DNA from: Warburgia ugandensis
Taxonomy: Eukaryota; Streptophyta; Magnoliopsida; Canellales; Canellaceae
NCBI GenBank assembly: GCA_035236585.1
Contig: CP141126.1
Location: forward strand, 69,231,414-69,295,413
Reading direction: 5' to 3'
DNA: 64,000 nt
A program made the translations under genes and the position numbers. The notes beneath the pieces were generated by a model, which was not told the DNA's origin, did not search any database, and was given only the letters and a program-made list of their open reading frames with translations. This document shows, piece by piece, positions 1-10,773 of this stretch; the stretch's first letter is position 1, and each line of letters starts with the position of its first letter.

Positions 1-1330
1 ACAACTTGTCTATTAGGGGTCTAAGGGCTTGTTGAATGTGCTAAATGTAATCTTGAGTACCTATGAAAATGATAACCATTTTATTTTTCATTATTTTTTA
101 TGTATTTTGATTAGAACGAGACAAATTTTGGTTGGGGATGTGATATCAATCCAAAATTGTATAAAAGTCACCCAATTAGTTGTCAAAGAGTTATAACTTG
201 TAGGGGTAAATTAGGGGTTTTGGTCAAAATTATAATACATGCATGTTTGACCTAATAAACCAAATATTTGATATTTTTTAAGTTTAGAAGCTAATATGGG
301 GTAGGCATGAGAATAATCATATTTTTAGGATTTAGTTAGAATTTTCCATCACTAGTAAGAAGTGAGATGATGATCCGACGACCAAGATTGATCAAGATGA
401 AAATTGAGGCATGCAAAGTCCACCACCTTTGCATGGGATTTACTCAAGCCACCAAGCCATATACAAGTCATGAAGAAGGTGATAAGCTAAGGAGCCTAGC
501 TAGTCATCAAAAGCAACGAACTGAGCCACCAAGCCTAGCTAAAAGAGCCCCTAAAGTTAGCCATGAAGCGAAGCCAAGTGAGCTCTCAAATCAAACTATC
601 AAGTCAAATGAGCAAAGCTGAAAAGTCATGATTGAAGGAATATATAAAGAAAATGCATGGGATTTGGAGGGTCATTTTGAAGATATTTGAGGAAAATTTC
701 ATTTGGTAAAGGTAGCATCAGGACCAATAAAAAGAACCCACTTCATTTTTCTTGTTTTCTGATATTTTTTCTCATTTCCACCTCACCAGACAAAACCACT
801 ACAAATTTTGCACTTTCCCACCAAGGATTCCCACCTTTCTAAAACTCTCCCACCATTGGCTAGACCAATCTCATGTTTCCACATCCCTACCTTCATCTCA
901 TCCCTTAATTTCTTTCTTCTTCACCACATAAATCTTTCGCACTATTTTTCCCTTCGCCTTACCAGAATTCCACATGAAACTCTTCAAGGGAAGGAGTTTA
1001 TCCTACAAGGTAGGAGTCCCCTTCCCATTCCATTTTTCTAAGATGGCCAGTCCTTGCATGCGAGCTACACCATGTGATCTCTCTTTCTAATCTTACATTC
1101 CATCTCTTTTGCCACTTCTTTCTTTCTTTTCTAACCACTTAGATTCATACATATTATTCCTAACTTCTTCAACTATACTAGATTTAGTCCCCAACTTAGA
1201 TTCAATCCCCAACTCATTACCACTTTAGGACCAGAGTCCACTCAACATAGCATGTCAACCCACTTATAAAAAGATCCTAGGGTTCAAAATAGGGAGACAT
1301 CTTTGGGTGGAGAGAGGAGGATACCAAAAC
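1..1330 (+). mobile_element. Athila-type LTR fragment (5' end outside window)
   Basis: Positions 140-620 match, in the opposite orientation, the LTR at 31035-33100: shared stretches include the 'ggggtaaattagg' block near 200, the 'aatacatgcat' block near 233, a 'ccgacgacc' block near 375 and a run about plant-like 'caaagtccaccacctttgcatgg' near 415. A TATA-like site at 1265 lies in the position equivalent to one at about 31855 in the reverse copy, and the sequence after it (gatcctagg, then tttgggtgg) also corresponds. The copy stops near 1330, about 0.7 kb before the LTR end expected from the reverse copy, and runs into minus-strand pol sequence. The short frames inside it (367-621, 808-1041) show no coding character. 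Family name is inferred from the primer site of the partner copy. Confidence 0.55.
1265..1272 (+). promoter_or_regulatory. TATA-like box of the LTR
   Basis: TATAAAAA preceded by a pyrimidine-rich 450 bp stretch and followed by a conserved 'gatcctagg' block that is also found downstream of the TATA-like site in the reverse LTR copy near 31855. It is a plausible start region for the LTR transcript; no transcript evidence exists here. Confidence 0.35.
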
Positions 1331-1479
1331 AGTGGTGCCTCCCTCCTCCTTTAAAAGTTCCACAACTTTCTCTTTTGTGCATTCAACTTTGATGCAGCCT
1401 CCATCTCTTACATGTATTCGCTTTGGAGCTCATGTCATCTTCATTTTTGGTTCGCTTGCCTTTATGTTTCACACAAGTT

Positions 1480-3480
1480 CCCTTGCATTTACGGTGGATG
1501 AGTCATGGTTTAGCATCCTTTTTAGAAACAAGGTACTTCAATGTAGCATGATCCGAATAGATAAACACCTTACACGCTAAGAGATAGGACCTAAACTTAA
1601 CCAAGGTGAAGACTACAACCAACAACTCTTTCTCCATAGGGAGTAGTTGAGTTGGGTATCATTTAAAATCTTACTAGCATAATACATCACATGGAAAGTT
1701 TAGTAATTTGTTAATTTGGAGCAGTGCTGATCTCATAATTGAAAGCATCACACATGATCTCAAATGGAGTACTTCAATTTGGTGTCCGTATGATATGTGC
1801 GGAGGTTGGCTTGGCTTTAAGATGTTCAAATGCATTCATTCATTCTTCATTGAAGCAAACAATTGCCTACTTTGTGAGCAAATTGCATAGGGCCCTAAAA
1901 ATCTTCCTAAAGTCCTTAACGTTTACAAAACCCAACATGGAACAAGAATGAGTGGATCTCATTCACTGTCCTATGAGGAGGAAGATTAGATATCTACTTT
2001 GGCCTTGTCAAACTATATGCCATTTTGTGATATTATATGCCGTGGTACTATGCTACTTTTCGTAGAGAAATGGTATTTTTTCCAATTAATTACTAAATTT
2101 TGCTCCTGGCGCCTCCCTAACACTATATCTATGTGAGCCAAGCACTCATCAATAGATGACCCAAATATTGAAAAGTAATCCGTAAACACGTCCATGAATC
2201 TCTACACCATGTCAGAGAAAATACTCATCATACACCATTAAAAGTAGTCGGTGCATTGTATAGCCCAAAAGGCATGTATAGGTGAAGGGAGTCTTCTCTT
2301 GATCCATCGAAGCTATATGAATCTAGTTGTAACTAGATTAACCATCAAGGAAACAATAATACTCACATCTAGAAAAACTTTCTAATATTTGGTTAATGAA
2401 AGGGAGAGCAAAGTGATCTTTCCTCATGAAAAATTTCAACTTACAATAGTTGATATGGACTCTCTACTTGGTGGTCATACAAGTAAGGACTAACTCATTG
2501 TCTTCATTTATAACTATCATGACTCTAGATTTCCTAGGGATAACCTAAGCATGACTAACCCTAGTACTATCATGACTCTAGATTATGCAACATCTAATAT
2601 CTTAAGTATCTTTGCCCTAACTACCTTCATCATATGAGGTTTTAGCCTCCTTTGCAATTCTTGAGACATTTTTGTATTTTTGTCGAAGTGGATTTGGTGC
2701 ATGCAAATAGTTGGGATCATACCCTTAATATCTGAGATGGACCACCCTATTGCTCTCTTATGTTCCCTTAGAACATTAAGCAACTTACTCTCCTATTCTT
2801 GGTATCGATCTGCAGCTATGATAACTGGGAGGATTTTAGAGGGACCTAAGAATGCATACTTTAAGCTTTCTTCCAAGGGTTTTAGGTCTAATGTGGGTGT
2901 TTCTTAGGTGGGTCCTGAGTAGTGGAAGGTGGTATGAGGGCCTCTATCTTAGTTTTCCATTTTGGAGTACACATTATCACTTAAGCTTCATGTAATGGAT
3001 TTACTTCCTCATTGGGACTATCCTAATTCATAATTGGATTAGAATCAAAGGACGAAGGGAAGGTATCATGAACTAGGCTATCTTACATTGATAGTAAAGA
3101 TTCTACAAAGTCTATATGTTGTGCTGCGTTAAAAATGTTGAGCTTAATTCTCATGTTGCCCAAAGATAGCTTCATAGCACCAATTTGACACTTGATGATG
3201 ACATTAGATGTGGCCTAGAATTGTTAGCCTGAGATGATAGGAATCTCATTTTCTTGATTAGATACAAGCTGTGTCAAGGACAAGAAGCTCCAGTGGAAAG
3301 GGGAACTAATCAACTTGTATCAAGAAATCTTCTACCACTCTTCTTAGAATCTTTATAGAACAATCTACTAGTTCTATAGTGGTAGAGGTAGGTTTTAACT
3401 TACCTAAACCTAGTTGCTTATAGATAGAATATGACAATGGGTTAACACTAATGTCATAATCAATTGTTAGAATGGAGTCA
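1480..3480 (-). pseudogene. Athila-type pol remnant (protease, RT, RNase H)
   Basis: Read on the minus strand, 3450-3100 gives a retropepsin-like segment (YKQLGLGKLKP, then VVEDFLIQVD, ILGH, and MKLSLGNMRIKLNIFN). Next, 2900-2583 gives the start of reverse transcriptase (LREHKRAIGWSISDIKG, then MHQIHFD), 2195-2013 gives FSIFGSSIDECLAHIDIVLG, and 1980-1480 gives the RNase H part (NEIHSF, then FEIMCDAFNY, YYASKILNDTQLNYS, IYSDHATLKYL). This order and these motifs are those of Athila-lineage Ty3/gypsy pol. The usual F-MDD active site is FTDY at 2186-2175, so it is dead. Frameshifts and stops break every domain. Integrase and gag are absent. It abuts a plus-strand copy of the same gene at about 3480. 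Confidence 0.85.
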
Positions 3481-5290
3481 TGAAACTAACATTCAGCAAC
3501 ATGAGACTAGAGTTCAATATTTTTAATGCAGCACTATAAATGGACTCCATAGAATAATTTCCTAAAAATGTAAAAGAAAGTCTAGTTCATGACACTTTCC
3601 AAACATCCTCAAATTCTAATCCACCTTTCTATCTAGATGATCACATGGAGGAAATGGACCCATTACTTGAAACTATAGTGGCAGTGAGCACTCTTACATG
3701 GAGACAAAATGTCAAGTCGTTGATGATACCTTCCAATGCTCAAGACCCACTTAAGAAAATAGCCATGTTAACCTAAAACAATAGCTAGTGAGTTTAAAAT
3801 ATATATTTTTAGGTCCCACTAAAACCTTGCCTATAATCATCACCTCATATCTCAATCAAGAATAGGAAGGTAAGCTGCTTAATGTTCTCTAAACATGTAA
3901 GATAGCAATAGGGTGGCCCATCTTGGACATAAAAGGAATTAACCCAACTTTTTGGATGCACCAAATCCATTTAGAAGTGAATGCTAAAATGCCTTGCGAA
4001 TTGCAATGGCAGCTAAACCCACAAATGAAGGAGACGATTAGGGGAGACGTACTTAAGTTGTTAGATGTAGGTATAATCTACCCTATTTTTTACTGTGCAT
4101 GGGTTAGCCCCATTCACATTGTCCCTAAAAAATATGGAGTCATGGTGGTTAGAAATGAGGACAATGAGTTAGTCCGCACTCGCATGACCACTGAGAGGAG
4201 AGCCTATGTTAACTATTGTAAGCTAAACCCGGTCATGAGGAACGACAACTTTCCTCTTCCCTTCATAGATCAAATGCTAGAAAGGCTAGCAGGTCATGAG
4301 TACTACTATTTCCTTGAAGGATATTTCGGCTAAAACTAGATTCCAATAGCACTAGAGGATTAAGATAAGACTACATCTACTTGTCCTTTGGGAAACATCC
4401 CTCGGTGATGCATGCCTTTTGGGTTATGGAATGCATTGACAACTTTTCAATGGTGTATGATGAGTAGATGCTTTAATATGGAGGAGAGATTCTAATGAGG
4501 TGTTCATGGATGATTTTTCTATATTTGGATCTAATTTTGATGAGTTCTTGGCCCACCTAGTTCTATTGTTAAGGAGGTACCAAGAATAGAATTTGGTACT
4601 AAATTAGGAGAAATGTCATTTCATGGAGAAAAGTGTTACAGTACTAGGGCATACAATATTACAATAGGGCATAGAAGTTGATGAGGCAAAAGTGGACCAC
4701 TTATCTACTATTTTCCTTCTTAGGACAGTGAAGGAGATCCTCTCATTCATAGGCCATGCTATATTTTATAAACCTTTTATCAAAGATATCAACCAAATTT
4801 CTAATCCTCTCTTCAATCTACAATCGAAGGAGACAATTTTTAACTTTAATCAAAACTGCATGAAGGCATTTGAACATCTTAACACCAAATTCACCTTGGC
4901 ACCTATCATACAACTGTTACATTAGAGTGCATCATTCAAGATCACATGTGATGCCTCCAACTATGTATTCAGCCCTACATGATTTATTATACCAATGAGA
5001 CTCTTCATGATGCCCAACTCAACTACTCTACTACAAAGAAAGAGTTGTTGGCTGTGGTATTTACCTTGAACAAATTTAAGTCTTACCACTTAGGGTTTAA
5101 AGCAATAATCTACTATGATCATGCAATATTGAAGTACCTTCTTTCCAAGGATGATGCTAAGGCTAGACTTATCTGATAGATTATTTTGTTTCAAGAGTTC
5201 GACAAAGAAATTGAGGATAAGAATGGTTTCAAAAATGTAGTAGCAGATCACCTATCCAATCTAATAGTTGAGTCTTCTAGTACATTGGAA
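3481..5290 (+). pseudogene. Athila-type pol remnant (protease tail, RT, RNase H)
   Basis: The copy starts in the protease tail (MKLTFSNMRLEFNIFNAA at about 3490) followed by SLVHDTF at about 3577. Reverse transcriptase opens at 3923 (MDIKGINPTF, then WVSPIHIVPKK, LNPVMRNDNFPLPFIDQML) and continues across a frameshift to the active site FMDD at 4503-4514, which is intact, then LAHLVLLLRRYQE and EKCHFMEK. RNase H and its connection follow at 4700-5262 (KEILSFIGHAIFYKPFIKDI, CDASNY, YYTNETLHDAQLNYSTTKKE, VADHLSNL). The usual FLDGYSG motif reads FLEGYFG. Several stops and at least two frameshifts make it a pseudogene. It ends at the RNase H boundary; no integrase follows. Homologous to 1480-3480 in inverted orientation. 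Confidence 0.87.
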
Positions 5291-6469
5291 TTTTGATAAT
5301 GCCAAAGATGTTCTTTGATTTAAATGGTGATCACTTTATTTTGATTCCATATGTGAAATTGATGAATGAACTTGAAAGAGTTATTAGTGAATACAATGAA
5401 AATGTTATGATATGAAATGATATCTTATATTAAGTGATAGTTGACGAAATGAAAAGTTATCTGTTTTGAACATATGATGAAGTGATGGAAAAGTGTTTGG
5501 GAAAGGTTGTGATTTTACAACCTAGATAAGATTTATTAAAGTGTTTTTGATTCGTCATTGAAATTGTAACTTCCATATATTTAAACCAATGTGATTCAGG
5601 AGATATGTTGATAGAATTCTATGGAATAATATGAAAATTTTACATCATCTGTGGTTGTGATAATGATGATTATGATTAACTATTTATCAATTGATGATTT
5701 TATAATGTGTTGGTACTATACTATTGAAGAATTTGGATATTATTCTTGAAGTTGTAGAAATGGGGAAGTAATTCTCACAGCATTAGGATTTGTTATATTA
5801 TGGTAATGTGGAGAATGTAATGAGACAGTCTCTGAGATATATATTAATTGTGGATGAATGGTTAATTTTGTATAATGAATGTTGGAATGTGATGAGACAG
5901 AGTCTTAGAAAGATATTATGTATGTATGAATGTTTATCAAGTGTACCACAATCACATGTGTTAAATGCATAAGTCCAAAAAACAGAGGAGATTCTACCAA
6001 AATTTCGTTAGAAATGTGACACTTGATTTTCTTCAAGATGGGCAGTTTCTTAATGTTAGGATTGATTAAATACATGCAGAAGATATTTAATTTAAGTTGA
6101 GAGATTTATAGTCACTCTCTGAAGTTATTATAAAGAGAAAAAGGGATGAGAAAAATAGAAAAGTTGAGTTGGAGATAAAGATTATGTGTTCTAAGAATCA
6201 TTACAATCAAAGCATTTTGGAAGTTGAAATGAAAGAAAAACATAGTCAGAAATTTATTGTTTTGATGGATTACCTAGTAACAACCAAATATTATAGTACA
6301 CAATGAAAGTGGTATGATATTGATTTTAAGTTAAAGATCAATTATAGTTCGGAGAATATTGTTTCATGGAAGAAATTAAGTTTAGGATGAAATAAGAATA
6401 CTCCTAGAACGGATTGAAAGATAACATGAAAAGAAGTATGAGGGAAAAATTCAATTAAGGGGGGAAGAA
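5291..6469 (+). mobile_element. 3' internal remnant of a Tekay-like element, with polypurine tract
   Basis: An AT-rich stretch without a convincing ORF between the Athila pol remnant and the LTR that begins at 6470. Its last 60 bases have the layout of the end of a chromovirus pol frame (a W-x-D-x-M-x-x-x-x-x-x-K-F pattern) and finish in a polypurine tract, aaggggggaagaa at 6457-6469, directly before the LTR. A similar tract precedes the LTR at 57945. Gag, protease, RT and integrase of this element are missing, so it is a 5'-truncated insertion. Confidence 0.5.
6457..6469 (+). other. Polypurine tract
   Basis: Thirteen purines (aaggggggaagaa) immediately upstream of the TGTAACAACCCC LTR start. 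In LTR retrotransposons this is the plus-strand primer site, and it identifies the following LTR as a 3' LTR rather than a solo LTR. Confidence 0.75.
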
Positions 6470-6837
6470 TGTAACAACCCCAAATTTGGTAAATACTATT
6501 TTGGACGTTAATATGTGAAATCAGATTATGGATGAATTTCACCCCAAAATTTTACTATTTCATGAGTAGGTTATGAGTTTTCAAGGGGTATATATTTTTA
6601 TAGAGGTATAATTTGGAACTAAAATTGAAACCATTAATAGCACTCGAAAAATGGTATCCAACAAGCCAAAGAGCATTAAAAACAGAGTCCATATGAAGAA
6701 GTTATAGGCCTTTGATGTTAGGAGCAATAAGGTAATTAAAATATTTTTAAAAAAAACACTAAACACACAACTTAACGGGAGGGGGCCAAATTGATATTGG
6801 CACCCCCCCCTCACAATGCAAACCCAATGACATGGAG

Positions 6838-6840
<3 letters not shown>

Positions 6841-6892
<52 letters not shown>
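6841..6892. repeat. (CT)26 microsatellite
   Basis: Uninterrupted CT dinucleotides inside the LTR, in the pyrimidine-rich part about 370 bp from its start. The purine frame read from the other strand (R-E repeats, 6759-7124) is a by-product. Confidence 0.95.
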
Positions 6893-6895
<3 letters not shown>

Positions 6896-9800
6896 CCACC
6901 TCCCATTGTGAACTGAATAGAGAAAACAAGGGGAAGTGCTGGAAGCATGTAGAATCTGGCGATCCCAAACCCCCTTCCTTAGTGGTTTTCCAAAAACAGA
7001 TCATATGATCTATTCTCAAACATAGAAAACCTTCTCCAACCTCCTCATGCACATAGCCTCCTATTTCCCCATTCTTTTCTTCCCCATTTAGGTTTCTACA
7101 AGTACAACGACTGTCGCAAATCAACCATTCCCTATCCCTTGGTTTTCCTCTATTGGGTTTTGTTCCAAGAATCCCCAGGCGGCAGCCAAACTAGGGTTGT
7201 TGACCACCAACTCCCAGTTTCAAATATGTGGATCTTGATGCAGATGAATGATCGAGATTATAGTACGCATATGGCATGTAGTAGCATCAACATTGGCTTG
7301 TGGCAAAGTCAAGAAAAAAATCTCACTAGCTGGGGCCGAGATCTAATAGGCAGGTTGGACATAGGTGGCCATGGATGTGGGATCATGATTCCCGTAACAT
7401 GGGAATTCATGAAGCTGCAGCAATGATCAAAATGAAGGACAAGGTAATAGGAAACTAAAGCATTGAAAGTAGAATCGAGGAGGAAGCATAGAGAGACGAT
7501 GTGAGGGTTTTAGCGAGAGAAGAAATTTCTGGATAATAGTCGAAGAAAATTGGATTTTTTTCATTACTGGATTGGCAAGCATAGAGAAAGCTTTCCATTT
7601 TGATCATGGGCTTGAATGAAAGGTTTGAAATATGTGAAGTTCTACTTGTTGGTTCTTGTAAGATCAGTAAACCATATTTAGTTCATGAAGAAAATTATAT
7701 ATGTTTTTCCTATCCATTTTACATGAACGAGCCATGGCCTCATTGTTAAATGGTAAAGTTTTGTTGTGGTGATGCTTATTATGATGTTTTGGGTCTGCAG
7801 ATTTGATTCTGGTTATGAGAAGGCAAATATTAGTTAGGAGTGAAATAAAGAGTAGAAAGAAAGGTCAGTACTTTTAGGATATGGCAATGGGAAAGGTGAA
7901 ACACAGAAGGGCAAAAAAAAAAAATACTATGGTTGAAGAAAGCATTACAGGTACTATATGTTTTGTTAAGATAAAGCACTCAAGAAAATAATCGATACCC
8001 ATTAAACAAGAAAAATCTCCTTATTGGTGGGATATGTATCTAGGATGATTGAGTGCTAGCATTTCCTACATATGTTGCACTATAATCTCCCACCAAGTAG
8101 CAGCCATGGAGATTGGATTCTTGATATATGAAGGCAGACATTGTAAGAAGTGATGAAGAGCAGAAAACAAGCCCCCTACTTATGTGATATGGAAATAGGA
8201 CAAGTACAATAGAGAAGTGTTCCATAGGATTGTACATTAGTCAGCACAATGATGAGATTGAGGTGGACATTAAAAGCTTCGATGCTGAGACACTGTGGGA
8301 GCTTGATAGGTTTGTGACCAATTAAAAGAAGAGTTTGAGCAAGAACAAGAGGAAGGTTGAGCTTCCAATTCAAGCTAGAGGTGAAACTGGACAGAATTTG
8401 CAAGCATCGAACACATTTACAATTGCTATTGAGGCACCAAAAGAAAGCAAACAAGATGAGAAGAATGTGTCTTCCTCATGACCTATTCAAGGAGAAAACA
8501 TGGATCTCGAACATCGTCGATCAGCTAGTGGACAATGGATGAACTCGCCATGCGAGGTAGGTAGAGAATTAAGAAAGCATGTCTTAATATTAAGATGCAT
8601 GTTTAAACATGTTCTTATAGCTTATGATAAACATTATATTATTTGAATTGTGCATTTCATACATATGTGATTATGATAATGATTACTTATGAATGATAAA
8701 GTTCGTAACTTGAAATGCTATATCAATGACATGCTTATAATTGATACCTACTTGTGACATTATTGGATACACACAATCTGTTCTTAAAAATATCATAATG
8801 GTTATTGTGATAAAAGATATTTATGGTACATGGGTACCATTACATCATATGTGATGTATGAGTCTAGGATTTTACATTACATCCTTGGTGGACGATCACC
8901 TAATAAGTGAGGATGTTAAGATTATGATGAAATATTCATATATATATATATATATTATGGATAGGCTAGATGCCTGTGTATTATTATTTTACATCCAAGA
9001 GTGGTGCCTGAGAGTTTTGATTTAGACAGGTATAGGCCTGGGGATAATATGCTAAGAGAGTTGTATTTGGCCACCCGCTCTTCGAAATTTATTATATGAT
9101 GATACTATGCCCGATGAGCGACTACATGTTAGGTGGGGCATTCATGGGAAAGTCCCCACTGTGACAGCCATGGTCGCCCCCATGCGAACTTGGGTTTTGT
9201 TATTTTCATAGTTGGTATCAGTGGATTATCATACAGTTATCCAGGTGCGCTATACAGATTGAGACTGTGGCATAGTAGTCCTTATATTTAATGCACTATG
9301 GTGCCTATCCTTGAAGGTTGCCAAAAGACGCTGGCGAGGCAGATGTGAGGGACCCAAAGAGGACTATTGTATCCGTTGTGCACCTTATCCATAGAACATG
9401 TGTGTATGACAGTACTGTGAGAAGCCTTATATGATATGGCATGATGATAAGCCTTATATTGTTTTGCTAGCAATGGCTAGAGTTTTTTGAACCCCGTATG
9501 GTAAGGAGTGTATGTATGAGACCCAGTATAGTCTGGGAATGGAAGTTACAAAACCTATGGACTATGTTCATAACTTTGTATGGCTTTTTAACGATTTCAA
9601 TATATATATATATATATAGTCCTGAATGTATGTATTTAGAGGGCGTAGTTTTATAAAAGTTTTGCTATGGGGAAATGAATGGGTAGATTTATTATGCAGA
9701 GTATGGTATCATATGGAAAATGATAAGGATAAATATTTAAAATACTAGTGGATTATATATATTATGTAAAGTGTAATCTCTAAAGTAGGATTTTTATATT

Positions 9801-9936
9801 CATATGATGAAAAGGAATTATAAAGAGCTACTTTATCAATGGCTGGCAAATAATTGAATATTCCAATTGATGCAAAATTCTTAATTCATATATAATTAAC
9901 ATGTTTTCTTTAATCTCCCCTACCAAGCATAGCATG

Positions 9937-9975
9937 CTGAGATATTGTAAATGTTTCATGTTTACAATATCTCAG
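9937..9975 (+). other. LTR stem-loop (15 bp perfect arms)
   Basis: CTGAGATATTGTAAA, a 9-base loop, then its exact reverse complement. Stem-loops occupy the equivalent place in five other Tekay-like LTRs of the window, 380-480 bp before the LTR end. Function unknown; an RNA processing, termination or packaging signal is possible. Confidence 0.7.
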
Positions 9976-10773
9976 ATACAGATTGACAAGAGAAGACATA
10001 TATAAGCAAGAGGAGATCAACAACTATACTTCCATGCTCAGGTTTATGTTTTGTTAAAGTTTTGTATTGTGTAGTTAGTGATTTGGATTATGTTGCTTGG
10101 ACATTTAATATAATGATTATAGGGGCTATGTATGTGAACCACTGGATGAGTCCTGGATGTTTCATAAAATGTATATCTATCTTTTATAAAAACTATATTA
10201 TTTATAGTATGGGAGTTGAAGTGATACCTGGGGTTTTGGAAAAATGAATTTCAAAGAAAACTATCTTCCATTATTTTTGAATTTTAAAATTAGAGGCATG
10301 CTACCTTTTGCAAATAAATGCAAAAAAAAATTCGTGAAAAACCCAAGGTGTCACATAATCCAAGGCCTATATCTTTCTTATAACCTCATAATAAATATCA
10401 TCCACTAGTATTGGCCTGTTGTCCTTTGAATAAGAAAAGAATGTAAAAGCGATAATAATTGATTATATATTCAGCATATTTTATTACTTCTGGTCATGGT
10501 GCCATCACCATTTAGCCTAAGGATTTTGATAGACCATTATCTACTATTTCTTGCTACTCTTGAATATGTGTATACACATCTTAAGTAGGATATATGATTG
10601 TTGCACGTAAGATTATTAAATATACATATTATACGTAATGTAATTTATTTAAGTAAGATTATTATATGTGCATATATACAAAATGTAATTTATTAATTAA
10701 GTATGAATTCTTTCATCTTACCTTCTGATGGAGCCAAGTATTAAAAGTGCAACAATGCTCAAATTGTAGACAC

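Larger units (their letters stand above)
6470..10355 (+). mobile_element. Complete Tekay-like 3' LTR (3.9 kb)
   Basis: Begins TGTAACAACCCCAAATTTGG right after a polypurine tract and ends in ...aacccaaggtgtcaca, the terminal signature also seen at 18466, 41296 and 53011. Contains the block conserved in these LTRs (6648-6716, 'gaaaaatgg' to 'gaagaagtta'), a (CT)26 microsatellite, a block near 9311-9360 shared with 17370-17465, and a perfect 15 bp stem-loop at 9937-9975. No primer site follows the LTR end, which fits a 3' LTR. Long LTRs of this size are usual for the Tekay/Del lineage. The element is cut off upstream, so no target-site duplication can be checked. Confidence 0.75.

Noticed and set aside
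9205..9225. 'ttggtatcag' resembling a tRNA-Met primer site
   Set aside because: Lies inside the LTR, 1.1 kb before its end, and lacks the following AGCC.
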